The notes under the pieces: generated by a model
What the model was told of the DNA's origin: nothing
Seen by the model: only the letters and a program-made list of their open reading frames with translations
The model's database searches: none
Position numbers and translations under genes: made by a program
Assembly: GCA_035771175.1 (NCBI GenBank)
Contig: CM069598.1
Coordinates: 21,993,438-22,057,437 of the forward strand
DNA: 64,000 nucleotides
Reading direction: 5' to 3'
From: Paratinospora sagittata
Taxonomy: Eukaryota > Streptophyta > Magnoliopsida > Ranunculales > Menispermaceae
In this document: positions 43,501 through 57,186 of the stretch, piece after piece
Position numbering within the stretch: the stretch's first letter is position 1
How the letters are laid out: each line of letters opens with the position of its first letter

Positions 43501-46500
43501 TTCTTGTTTTCTTTCTTCGTTTCTTCTTCTTCTACTACTCTCTCTCTCTCTCTGTTTTTTTTTTTTTTTCGGGGGAGGGGGGGGGGGGGGGGGCGTGGAT
43601 GCTGCAGCATTGCAGCAGTGGGAGACACACACACACACACCCTGCAAAAAAAAAAAAAGAAGAAGAGAGAGACAGAAGAAGTGCAGCAGCAATAGCAAGG
43701 TCTCCTCTTGCTGCTACTGCTGCAATGGTGGGTGCTGCAAGGTCTTCTAGTTGTTGTGGCTGCTACAGCATTCACGCAGCCCCCACCCCCCATGGAAAAA
43801 AAAAAAAAAAATGCAGCAGCAGCAAGGTCTCCTGCTGCTGCAATGGTGGGTGCTGCAACAACACCCTCCTGCTGTAGAATCTCCCCTAGAGCTCCCCCTT
43901 ATCCTTGTTTTATTTTGCGCTGTCTCAAAGAAAAAAAGATGTTAGTATCGTACAATAATATGATTATTGATGTACTCGATCATGTAGATCATTTCATGTT
44001 ATGTGATTACTTATTTAAATAAGTAATCAAAGATGGTGAGAAGTGGACCAAGTGGTAAGAAATCAAGTGGTGGCAATCGTAAAGACCCTGCATGGAAGTA
44101 TGGAGAGGAGGTTGATGGTCCAAATCAAGGCAATAAGACTTATGTGTACATCAAGTACAATTTTTGTGGAAAGGTTGTTAAAGGAGGGGTGAAAAGAATG
44201 AAAGACCATCTTGCAGGTACTCATTTAAATGTTACTGAATGTGAGAAAGTGTCTGAAGATGTAAGGCAAGAAATAAAGGATTACATGCAGTTGGGCAAAA
44301 TGAAAAGTCACTTAGCTCAAGAAAGCTTTGAGTACGTTGTCAATTTTGGAAGATACTTTGGAGGTGGATTTGGTATAGAGGATGTGGGATCCAATTGTGG
44401 TTGTGGAAGTAGTATAAGGGGAGGTTCTAGTAGTGGCAAAGGTGCTTCCATCTCAGTGACTTCAGGAGGCATTAGGGGTCCTATGGATCGATTTGTCATT
44501 GCTCCTAATCCTGACAATAATGAGGAGAATGATCCAAGAATAGAAAGTGAAAACCTCAATGTGGCACGTGATCCTAGAGCTCTTCGAGAGTAAGCATGCT
44601 TAGATATTGGAAGATTTATTTATGAAAATGGGTTGGCATTTAATGTGGCTCAAAGTCCTTCATTTGTGAGTATGAGATCTGTGGGTTCATATGGTTGAGG
44701 ACTTAAACCTCCATCAATGCATGAGTTAGGTACATGGATATTGAAGGAGGAAACAAAAACAACTACCGATTATGTTAATGATGTGAAGAAGTCTTGGCCA
44801 AGTACTGGGGTTACCATAATGTCTGATGGTTGGAAAGATATACGAGGTCGACATTTGATAAACTTTTTCGTTAATAATCCAAAAGGGACAGTGTTTCTCA
44901 AGTCTGTGGATGCATCAAATGCAATTAAAGACCATACTTTGTTAATGAAGTTGCTTGATGAGGTTATTGAAGAAGTTGGGGAAGAGAATGTGGTGCAAGT
45001 GGTGACTAATAATGCATCTGCCTACAAATTGGCTGGAGAGAAGTTGATGGAAAAAAGAAAACATTTGTATTGGGCGCCATGTGCAGCACATTGTATTGAT
45101 TTAATGCTTGCAAAAATTGGAAAGTTACCTCAACACTCATCTGCATTGGCAAAGGCAAGAAGGGTGAGCAACTTCATATATGGCCATGTTTGGGTTTTGG
45201 CATTAATGAGGAGTTTTACAAATAGAGAACTTATACACCCCGCTGTCACTCAATTTGCCACTGCTTACCTGACTTTAGAGAGCATTCTTCAATTGAGGCA
45301 ACCCTTGGAAGCTATGTTCACTTCACAAAAGTGGCTTGGTAGTGCATGGGCCAATAGGCCAGAAGGAAAGGTTGTCAGAAATATCATTTTGAAAGGCAAA
45401 TCATTTTGGCCTAATGTTACACTCGCACTCAGGTCTACAAGACCTTTAGTTGTTGTATTGAGGATAGCTGATTCAGAAAAAGAACCAGCCATGGGTTTTA
45501 TTTACAATGCAATGGATGTCGCTAAAGAGGAGATTGCTAAGAACTTTGGAGGAGACGAAGGGAAGTACAAGCAAATGTGGGAAATTATTGATGAAAAGTG
45601 GTACTTACAGATGCATAGAGATTTACATGCAGCAGGTTACTTCTTAAATCCTCAATGCCATTATGAGCCTAACTTTTCTAATCATTCAGAAATTACATTG
45701 GGTTTGTTAAGATGCATGGATAGGCTAATTTGAGATCCAATTGAGAGGGAAAAAGCTAATTTGCAACTTGATCTATTTACACATCGACATGGTTTATTTG
45801 GTCACCATTCAGCTCATACAACTACAAAGAAGCATAATCCTGGTAATTCATTAAACTAGTCCCATAATCATTTGATTTCTCATTCTTTTAAAGATGTCTA
45901 TTAGACAATGTAGACTATTACTTAATTGTTTCTAATATAATTGTTTGATTGTTTGATTATTGAAGCTTTTTGGTGGAAAACATATGGTAAAGATGCACCA
46001 GAATTGACACATTTTGCTATAAGAGTATTGAGTCTCACATGTACTTCATCTGCTTGTGAAAGAAATTGGAGTGCCTTTAACCAGGTTAGATGAATAGTAA
46101 TATTCTTAACCTTAGTATCAAAATTCAAATGTTTGTTATACATTGGCGCCTTGTGTTGACTTAATTATCTTTGAAATAGGTACACACAAAGAGAAGCAAT
46201 TGTCTTGACCAATCTAGAATGAATGCCTTGGGGTATATTATGTATAATAAGAGGTTGAAGGATAGGCATTTGAAATTGATGAACAATACAAACGAAAATG
46301 GTCCTCTTATAGTTGATACATTAAGTTCAGATGATGAATGGCTTGTAGGCAATGATGAAGGACAAGAAGCAGATCCATCATTACCATCATCATCATCAAC
46401 ATCAATTAATGTTAGAGAGGGTGAAGAAACAGTTCCCCAAACCAACATGGAGAGAGAAAGACCCAGAGCTTCAACCACTACCACCTACATGAGGAGAAAG

Positions 46501-49500
46501 AAGAATGCCTCTTCTCAATCACTACGTGCAAGAGGTAACATAACAAGCAAATTTATTCTCTTATTAAATTAATCTTATTATCCAAGTTTGATTAGGTGGT
46601 TGATTTCTTGGTGTTCTTGCCTCTCTGCTCTTTCTTTCATTAGATAAAGGAAAAAGACCAATGTACTTGATAGACGAGGAAGATGTACTTGAATTGGATG
46701 AAGATGATGGGACGAATGGAGAAGATGACAGAGGCATTGAAGTGGAAGTGGGGATGAAATGGAGACAAATGAAGATTGAAGATCACATTTGTCATTTGCT
46801 TTAATTTCCATGCTTTGTTTTGTCTTAGGCAGTAGGATTCCACAAACCTATTGTGATTATTGATCAATGTTGTTTATGTTTTTTAGCACTTGTTGAATAC
46901 TTGAATTGTTTCTTTAAATTCTACTCTTTTTGTCTTAGGATTCCATAATGCTTTTGGGATCAATGAACTAATGAAGTTTATGTTTTTTAAGTATTTGTTT
47001 TAGTAATATCAGTGACTCAATCGCTTAAGGATATTTGAGTTTCCATGCGTGCAACGGTGCAAGGACATATTAGCATAGGATAAAGCATGCTCAAAGTTCA
47101 AAATACACTTAGTTTTTATGATTTTTTTTTTAGTAATGAATTAATGATATCCATAATTATTTGCAATTGTTTTTATATTTTTTCTAATTTTTTTTTTAAA
47201 TTGAGGCTTACACCTCGTACTGCCTCGAGGCTTCCGCCTCGCCTCACTTGGACAAAACGCCTCGTTTATGCCTCACACTTTTTTAAACCTTGGTCTTGGC
47301 TAGTGAATTCCATGGAGCCACACATAGGACAAAATTTTCTCCTATATGAAACTGCTGCAGAGGTCTGGGAGGCTGCAAAAGACACTTATTCTCAAAAGGA
47401 TAACACCCTGAACTGGTGACAATTGAGGGCATCTTGCACGATCTCCGACAAGGTGATTTATCTGTGACCGAGTACTACAACAAACTCCATTGAAGCTGGC
47501 AGCAACTGGACGCTTTTGAAAAATATTCCTGGGATACTACTGCTGATCTCGAACAATACAAGAAGATCATAGAGAATAAGCGGGTCTACAAATTTTGCTT
47601 GGGCTTGAATTCAAGTCTTGATGCTGTAAGAGGAAGGATATTTAGCACAAAACCCTTGCCAAGGTTACGTGAAGCTTCTCTGAGGTCCAAAGGGAAGAGA
47701 GTAGACGTCATTTGATGCTAGGGACAAAAAAATCAGCTACTGGTGGTGAGTCATCAGCCTTGGCTGTCCAAAACCAGCAACAGCCACGAAAAGGAGGAAG
47801 GCCATGGTGTGAACATTGTCGCCGCCCTGGTCATACCAAAGAAATCTGCTAGAAACTCCATGGAAAACCTGTTGATTGGAAGCCAAAGACAGTAGCAGAG
47901 AAGGAAATTCGAGCCAACATGGTTGGCAGTCCAGAGCAACTTGCAAATTTTAGCAAAGAGGAACTTGATGGACTGCGAAGGTTGCTGCAATCACAACAAA
48001 ATCCACCAGTTGTTGGGTCAGGTTCCATAGCTCAAAAAGGTAATTTTCTTAAGGCTTTGACTATGAAACAAGAGCACTATAAGCCCTGGATTGTAGACTT
48101 CGGTGCTACTAATCAAATGACATGAGATGGGCGAGTTTTCCACATATATTCTTCTTGTAATGAAGCTTTCACAGTTAGAATTGCAGATGGTTCTTTGGCA
48201 AAAGTTGAAGGGACTGGTTCGGTTGTGGTATCCAGGTACATAACACTCAAATTTGTACTATATGTTCCTAATTTAGACTGCAACCTACTCTTCATAAATA
48301 AAATTACCCAAGATCTTAACTGTATTGCTCATTTTTCTCCTCATGTCTGTGAATTTCAGGATTTGACCTCGGGGAGGATGATTGGCAGTGCTAGGAGTCA
48401 TGCTGGGCTCTATCATCTTGAGGTTCAACCGGATTTTTTGAGACAATCACATCTAGGAGTGAGTGAACCTATTTCTTGTCAAAATAATTCTTGTGCGTCT
48501 ATTAGTGAGTTGAAAAGTGAGAGTGAGAGGTTGGTCATGGTGTGGCATTACAGATTAGGCCACCCAAGTTTTATGTACTTATCCAAACTTTTCCCAAGTT
48601 TATTCAGAAATAAAAGTGCTAGTACTTTTCAGTGTGACATTTGTCAATTTGCAAAACATTCACACATTTTATACCCAATTCAGCCATACAAAGCATCAAA
48701 ACCTTTTTCTATGATCCATAGTGATGTTTGGGGCCCATCTCAAGTTCCAAATGTCACGGGAGCTCGTTGGTTCATCTCTTTCATAGATGATCGCACAAGA
48801 CTCACATGGATTTTTGTCATGAAAAATAAATTAGAAGTTCCTCAAATTTTTAAGAATTTCAAAACAATGATTCAAAATCAATTTCAAACTTCCATTCAAA
48901 TACTTAGAACTGACAATGGAAGAGAGTTTTTTAATTCTAATCTTGGCTCATATCTATCAACTGAGGGCATCATACACCAAAGTTCTTGTGTAGATACCCC
49001 TCAGCAAAATGGGGATAGCTGAGAGAAAGAATAGACACCTTCTGGACATTGCCAGATCTCTATTGTTTTCATCCAATGTTCCAAAATATTTTTGGGGTGA
49101 GGTTGTACTTACGGCAGCATACCTAATCAATCGACTTCCATCCAAAGTCCACGATTTTTCCACTCCAAATCAAGTATTTTTGCAACACTTTCCTCAAAGT
49201 CGATTGATTTCCACTCTTCCTCTAAAAATATTTGGGTGTACTGTGTTTGTGCATATCCATCAACAACATCGAACCAAGCTTGACTCTCGATCCACCAAAT
49301 GTATCTTTGTAGGGTACTCTCCCAACAAAAATGGTTACAAATGCTTCTGTCTTGACAATCAAAAGTTTTATCACACCATGGATGTCACATTTTTTTAAAC
49401 AAAACCCTATTACCCCAAAACTGATATTCAGGGGGAGAGTTCTAGTCAGAGTCAACCACAAGAATATCAATTTTTCTTGGACAGCATAGACTGCACACCA

Positions 49501-52150
49501 GAAACACCCGAAAAACCTGAAATTGCAACTTCTCCAAGTGTCCAAATTGAACCTCAACCAAAACCAACTGATTCTGAATCTCCCGAGATGATCGTCTATC
49601 ACAGAAAAAAGGGAAAACTGAAGGAATCAGAGACTCTAACAGATTCACAGCTACTGCCATCATCTGAACTTGAGGTAAAAATCCCTACATCTGACTTACA
49701 GACTGTGGAGGAAAATTCTGCAAGTACTAGTTTAAGTGATCATGATGAGAACCTACCCATTGCACTCAAGAAAGGGGTGAGAGAATGCAGAAGTAGGCCA
49801 TTGTACCCTATTGGCAACTATGTGAACTATGTGGGACTATCTTCATCTTACCAAGCATTCACCAGCAAAATCAATTTTATCTCCATTCCTAATTCAATCC
49901 AAGATGCCATGGCTATCCAAGAATGGAAGAAGGCAGTTAATGAAGAAGTTAATGCACTAGTGAAGAATGGCACTTGGGAAATCACTGATTTGCCTCATGG
50001 AAAGAATGTGATCGGGTGCAAGTGGATTTTTTTACTGTAAAAACAAAGGCAGATGGTAGTATTGAGATATACAAGGCTCAGTTGATAGCTAAGGGATTTA
50101 GTCAATCCTATGGCATAGACTATGTTACCCGGACTCTTTACTTTAGCCCAACGTACCCGTGTCCGACACTTCATCATATGACATGGGTATGGGATATGTG
50201 TCTGACACTTTAGATATTAGAATATTACTATGTAGATTCTCCAATGGAAAGAATGAAAGAAGATAATGATTAATAGGTGAAATTCAGTTAAATGGGTGAA
50301 TAAAACGGAAAATAAATGGGTGAATAATAGAAAAAAAAAATGAAAGAATAACATATAATATAGCCAAGTCCCCGCATCCTAGAATTTTAAAATGAACAAG
50401 TCGGACCTCTAGATATGTACCCGTATCCGACACCCATACCCGAGTCCAGGTAACATAGGGCATAGATTATGAGGAGACCTTTACTCTGGTTGCAAAACTC
50501 AACATTATTCAGATACTCCTTTCTCTTGCAGCAAATTTGGATTGGCCCCTCCATCAACTAGATGTCAAGAATGCGTTCTTGAACGGGAATCTAGAAGAGG
50601 AGGTCTATATGGACATTCCCCAGGGACTACAAAACTCAACAAACATCAGCAAAGTGTGTCGACTGAAGAAGTCACTTTATGGTCTCAAACAATCACCCCG
50701 AGCTTGGTTTGAGAGATTTACCAGAGTTATGAAGAGTAATGGCTATATACAGGGACATTCTGATCATACAATGTTTGTAAAACATTCTTCAGAAGGACTA
50801 ATTTTCGGGTTGATTGTCTATGTTGATGATATTGTTCTTACAAGGGATTATGTTGCCAGTTTCCAAGAGTTAAAGAATTTCTGACTAGAGAGTTTGAGAT
50901 CAAGGACCTAGGTAAACTCACATACTTCTTAGGAATGGAAGTGGCTTGGTTTAACCAGGGCATTGCAGTTTCTCAAAGAAAGTATGTACTAGAACTTCTT
51001 AAAGAAACAGGTCTGCTCCGGCAGAGATACTATGGACTACACTACCAAACTTGGCTAAAATAAAGACAGTGCTCCTGTAGATAAGGGAAGATATCAAAAA
51101 CTTGTAGGGAAGTTGATCTATCTCTCACATACTAGGCCTGACATAGCATTCTTAGTAAGTGTTGTTAGTCAGTTCATGAACAACCCTACTGAAGAACACA
51201 TGACAGCAGTGTACAGAATCTTGAAATACTTGAAAATGACTCTAGGAAAGGGACTATTATTTAGAAAGAACTCAAGTAGGGAAGTGGAATTGTATTATGA
51301 TGCAGACTGGGCAGGCTCAATCACAGATAGACGATCCACTTCTGGATATTGTACCTATGTTTGGGGAAATTTGACAACATGGAGAAGTAAAAAGCAAGCT
51401 ATGGTAGCTAGGAGTAGTGCAGAAGCGGAATTTCGAGCTATGGCTCATGGTATCTATGAAGGAATTTGGGTGAAAGGAGTATTAGCCGAATTGAAGATAC
51501 CTTCTGAGGGATCAATCCAACTATTGTCTGATAGTCAAGCTGCCATCAATATTGCTAAAAATCTAGTTTATCATGACCGGACCAAGCATGTGGAAATAGA
51601 TCGACATTTCATCAGAGAAAAGATAAAAGGGAAAGTAATCAAGCCTGTTTACATTCCTTCTAATCTACAGACTGTCGATATCCTAACTAAAGCACTTCCA
51701 AGGGCACGTTTTGAAGATCTTAGTTGCAAGCTGGGTATGATAAATATTTACAACCCACCTTGAGGGGGAGTGTTGGGATTCTTTGCTGTAAATTAGCTAT
51801 AAATTAGCCCGTAAATTAGATGTAATTAACTGTTTCCTGATTTAGAATATATTAGGCAAGATTTTCTCCTCTAAAATAGGGAACAAATCCTAACCTTGAG
51901 GACTCCAATTGTATATAAATATATATTCTGATGGAATAAAAAAATTCAAATCTGATTTTTAACACTAATTTTTCAGACAGGTTGTATAATACCCTGAATA
52001 TCTTTCAAGGGTATTTGTTGGCCCAATTATTTTGCAAAAATGACTTCACATCAAATGGACCAAATAATTAAAAGAATTTGGTCACTTAACTAAGAAATCA
52101 ATCAGATCACTTCCAAGATTTCAAACAATGGGAGAGAAGCCAATAATATA

Positions 52151-52190
<40 letters not shown>

Positions 52191-55100
52191 AGAAGATACA
52201 AGGTTTGTAGTTAGTTGTATAACCAGCTCCATCACCAAACTACACTCTTGGGGAGTTATTAGGCATGTTCATGACCCATTAATCCCCCTCACCCCCTAGG
52301 GTGAGGCAGTGGCAAGAGTTGAACGTGGAACCTTTAGGTTCCAAAGCCACCTTTTAACCAACTGCACCAACTCCACATTGATGACAGAAGCCAATCATAT
52401 TAGAACTATAGAAAGGGTTGTCACAAAACCATTGTGTTCCATGAAGATCAATTGATCATCCATCACAAAGTTGTTCATATTCATCAGTTGAATCATCCTC
52501 TTTCATTAAATCCATTGAACATACTACAATTCCATGTCTGCCAGCCAAGCTATTAATCACATAGATCCCATCAAAGCATGATATCAAACAAAAGCCAATC
52601 AAAATAATTTTATGCATTAAGTATAAATTATACATTAGAATATAGATAAATCATATAACAACAATATACGATTGAGGAAAAGTTTTGAGATCATCCCTAA
52701 GGACCCTACACTACTATAGAAATCATAATTCCTTTGTCCTAAATGTTGCAGCCCTATGAAAGACGATCAAAGACGCTCTCCAATTGCTCTAATGGATTCA
52801 AGCAAAGAATAAGATATAAGGAAGAAGGAGAAAATAGGGGGGGGACATTTCAAAGCCACCTTCCTGCCATTCTTTTTATTTTTGGTCAAAACAATATTCC
52901 CAACTGCTAGACCAAGTCAAGTAATTTGATTCACTTAAGATTCCTAGGTTGGAATCAAAGGTAGTTTCACCCTTTATCAGTGGTTCATCCTTATCCCATA
53001 AAAAGAATTTTTGGTTCTTCCTTATCCAGCAAAAGGAAGTTGTAGGTTCATCCTTAGCCCGAAAAATGATAGGTTTGTACTGAATTTTGAAAAAAACATT
53101 GTAACGGTTTGGTTCACACCCTCGAAGTGAACCCAAGTATAGTGGAATCCTAGAGAAGGTTTCTCTAGGCGTAGAGTAGGAAAAGGTTTTCCGAACCACG
53201 TAAAAATCCTTGTGTGCATTTGTACTTTATTTTATGCACTTTGAATTAATTTGAATATATAACTTAATTTAATCAAGGATTTCCACTAAGAACTTAAAAT
53301 TTGTCAAAACCGACCATTACACCTAATTCACCCCTCTTAGGTGCCCAACATAGATATCGCCTGAAAACTGAATACAAAGATTACAAAGATTCCAGAATGT
53401 CCTGCCAATTCCTACACCAATCATTAAAACTATATTCCCTGGACAGCTTACAGGAACTGATCCAGAGAGCAAAACAAAAAACAGAGTTCTCCCAAACTTG
53501 ATTTATATTGTTCATTGCATCATCAAAAATTCTGGAGTTTCTTTCTTTCCATATAGACCAAACAACAGCAAAAAACAAAATTCTCTGGTAATTCTTTAGG
53601 TTGTGTTTGGTTGGTGATTCAAAAACTTGAATCCAATCAGAAAATAAAAATTTCAGAAAATGATGATTCATCCTTTTCTAGAAACAACATGTTTTCTTTA
53701 CAAAAAAGTGAAAAATTATTTCGAATTCACTCCAACCAAACAAATTTTCTGTGTTTTCAAGTTTTTGGATACACAAAACTATATGTGAATCCCAAACCAA
53801 ACGCACCCTTAACTTTCCTTTTAGTACTTGATTGTTGGGAAAACAAAAAGGATCTTTCAACATTTGGTTGAGGAAAGCCAGTGAATGCCCCCGTCCATCT
53901 AGTCAAAAGACTCCCCACAAAATTACATTCCCAAAACAAGTGCTTCACTGATTCTTCATCGTTCCTGCACATGCAATACCAGTTTGGAGATAAGGCCATG
54001 TACGGTTGTCTCCTCTGTAATACGTCTGCACAGCTGATTTTTTGATGAGCTAACAGTCAACCCATAATTTTGACTTTAGCTGGTACATGTGCTTTTTATA
54101 TGAAATTGGCTGGGTTAAAATTATTGGTTTGAGGGGTAGGTGAATTGAGGTATGAGCAAAAAGAATTGGTTGCGAACAAATTATTTGTGGTTCCTAACCA
54201 TAAGGCTTTATCATTTTCCATAGATAACGAAACATTATTTAGGCATTCAATCAAACCATCAATCTCAACTGAATTGGGATAGATTTCTATTTAGGTGAAG
54301 GTTCCAATTTATTGTATTACTATGGCTGCTATTTTCTACAAATGATGATATTGGGGCTTGGTGCAACGATGAAAGGTTGTAGATGGTTGGAAACATGTTT
54401 TTGAAACAATCGTCTCCAAACCATTGGTCTTCCCAAAATCTGATTTTGTTCCCATTTCCTAATTTTAGTCTGGTGTGGATGTGGAATGAGGGGTAAATGG
54501 AAAATATGAATTTCCATGGGCTTCTATATGTTGCTTTTGGGTTAATGCTGGCATCCCTGACATTATCAAGCAAACCATGTCGACTTTTGATAATGTTTGC
54601 CCATGGAGAATCAAGTTCCCTAGAGAAACATTACAGCCATTTACCCGCCAGTGCCTTATTCTTTCTGATCAAATCTTCCACACCCCCATTGCTTGTAGGA
54701 CTACCTTTAATAGAGTTAATCTTCCCCCCCTTCGACAAAAAACCTCGTTTCCAGCCTTCAATTCTTTTGGAGACAATCTTAATCACTGGTTCCCAAAATG
54801 ATGTCTTGAGAGGATCTCCCCCCCCCCCCCCCCCCCCACACCACCTTCCCCCCCACCAAATGGCATTCCCAGATATTTAATAGGCCAATGATCCACAGAG
54901 CACCCAATATCTGATGCCAAACCACTGATACATTCCTCCTCCATGTTAACACCCACAAGTTTGCTCTTTGATAAGTTTATGTTCAGACCAGATATGAAAC
55001 AAAAACTGTTTATTACCTTCATTGTATTGTTCAGGCTTTCCATGTCATTTTCCAGCGAAAATATGTTGTCGTCTGCAAACAGTAAGTGTGATAGCTGAAT

Positions 55101-57155
55101 GCAGTCATAACCAATCTTAAAGCCACTGATCAGCCCTCTCTCCACTGCCTTGTTTATTAACCCATTCAAAGAGTCAGCCACTAGTGTATAAAGAAACGGG
55201 GATAATGGGTCCCCCTGCCTTAAACCTTGGGACCCATCAAACTTAACCCTGGGTTTACCATTAACAAAGACTGAGAAGGAAACAGTGTTTAAGCATCTTC
55301 TTATCCATTGTCTCCATTTGTTTCCAAAACCCTTCCTCTGCATCACAAAGTCTAAAAATCCTCATCTTAGAGTCATATGCCTTGGAAAAATCAATCTTCA
55401 ATAGTAATCTTTCATTGTCTTTTTGTTTGTACTCCTCCATAGCTTCATTGGCAATAAGAATAGCATCCGTGATTTGCCTATATCAAACAAATGCCATCTG
55501 CGTTTCAGCCACAGTGTTGTGAATTACTTGTTGCAGTCTTGTTGCTAGGGTTTTTGCAATGATTTTGTATAAGTTGGTTGTTAGGTTGATTGGTCTGAAA
55601 TCTTCAACCTTTTTGGGATTGAGTTGCTTCGGGATTAGGCTTATATATGTTTCATTAGTGCTCCTGTTGACTACCCCTGAGTTATAAAACTCATGCATGA
55701 CCTTTAGAAGATCCTCTTTTATTAGGTCCCAGAATTTTTCAAAAAAGGTCAAGGTGAAGCCATCTAGTCTACGTGCTTTTTCATCATCACAGCTAAACAT
55801 CACCTGTTTGATTTCATCTTCCTCAAAGGTCTTTCCAGCCCTAAGCTTTGCTCCTCGCCAATGCAGTTCCAATTAATACCATCGATGCCCCATGTTTGAT
55901 GATTCTCGTCAGTAAATAAACTCTGGAAATGATCAGTTATTTCCTTGACAATCCCATCTTCAGATTCCAACAATGTCCCATCACCCTATTCCAGTTTGGA
56001 TATTATTGTTCTTGCCCTTCTATGGCTAAGCATTCTAGAACGTCAACTTTGACTGATTCTGTTTAGACGCTTGCCCTTTTAAATCCTGACGTTCCAAAAT
56101 GTTGTTAATGCAATCGCTAAGTTCAGACCATTGTTTGTAATTTCCATCATCGGGAATGGAAACCGCCCTTTGGTAACCCCTTTCCACCTTGGTTATGCGC
56201 AGATAGCACCCTCTTGTGTTCGAAAGCGATTCCAGAAGAGTAAAGAATTTGTTAGTTCTATGGATCCTTTCGAAAGTGCCATCTTTCCTCCCCCGGCCTG
56301 CCTCTGCTACTGTTTTTGACAACCAGCTAGCAGTTCCCATGTCGATTGATACAGAGAAAACCTTTGATTTCCTGGTTTCTTCAATCATGATTGACTCACC
56401 GTTTGCCGCCTTCCAAACCCTGTACTCCTTTCACTTGATCCTTTTTGTAAAATGACCAAAATACCCTTCGATCTTAGTTTTACTGATTTTAATTCATCAT
56501 TTTCACTCGTAGATCTTTTTTTTGTCACGCTACTCCATGACTGCACATAAACTCATGCATATAAAAGAAATGACTAAAGAACCCCTAAAATATCATGTTA
56601 TTACACCACAAGGTACAATGGTATGCTGTGAATTTGTCCGTTGATATTACACCATAAGGTACTATGGCATCCTATGAATTTTTCCCTCACCCATTCTCTA
56701 GGTCCTAGGATGTTTGTGGTCGTGCCCGAAGGGGACTAGTGGGCAGGGCCCTGATACCTCCTAATCTCAAAAATAGAAAAAAAAGAAAAAAGAATTTTTC
56801 CCTCATTAACCCCCCAAAAAAACACAATAAAAGGATAACAATGTGAATTTGTAATTAAGATTCAATATCCTTATATAGCAAGATAAATGTGAAGAAAAGA
56901 AAATTTTAATCGAGAACATCTAATATATATTTATATATACAAGCCTAATGAATTGGCAGAGGAAATAGGTGAATCTCATGTAATTTTTTATGAACTTCGG
57001 GAGAATTTCTTAGCCCCCTAGGCTCAATCTTTATTTGGCACTTTTCTTCTATTTTAGTAATAACGTTTTTCTTTCCTTATCAAAACAAATCATCTATGCA
57101 AGAGATTAAATTGTTGAGATGTACAATAACATGACCCTACTATATTCAAGAAAAA

Positions 57156-57186
<31 letters not shown>

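Larger units (their letters stand above)
41698..51964 (+). mobile_element. Copia-2: full-boundary LTR retrotransposon carrying nested hAT and MITE
   Basis: TSD CTAAT at 41693-41697 and 51965-51969. 5' LTR 41698-41897, PBS TGGTATCAGAGC at 41898-41909, polypurine tract TGAGGGGGAG 51761-51770, 3' LTR 51771-51964. Coding order is gag, zinc knuckle, protease, integrase, RT, RNase H, with several stops and frameshifts. The hAT at 43044-47292 interrupts gag and the MITE at 50120-50458 interrupts RT. Without these two and their duplications the element is about 5.7 kb. It is antisense to the host gene, inside the 16-kb intron between exons C and D. Confidence 0.97.

Noticed and set aside
43326..43960. 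Several frames of 100-175 codons on both strands
   Set aside because: Same microsatellite leader (TTC, poly-G, AC and GCAGCA runs) in the complete hAT. No protein family pattern.
52255..52385. Possible tRNA gene on the minus strand
   Set aside because: A- and B-box motifs are present but a cloverleaf cannot be completed, and the unit has a SINE body and a target duplication.
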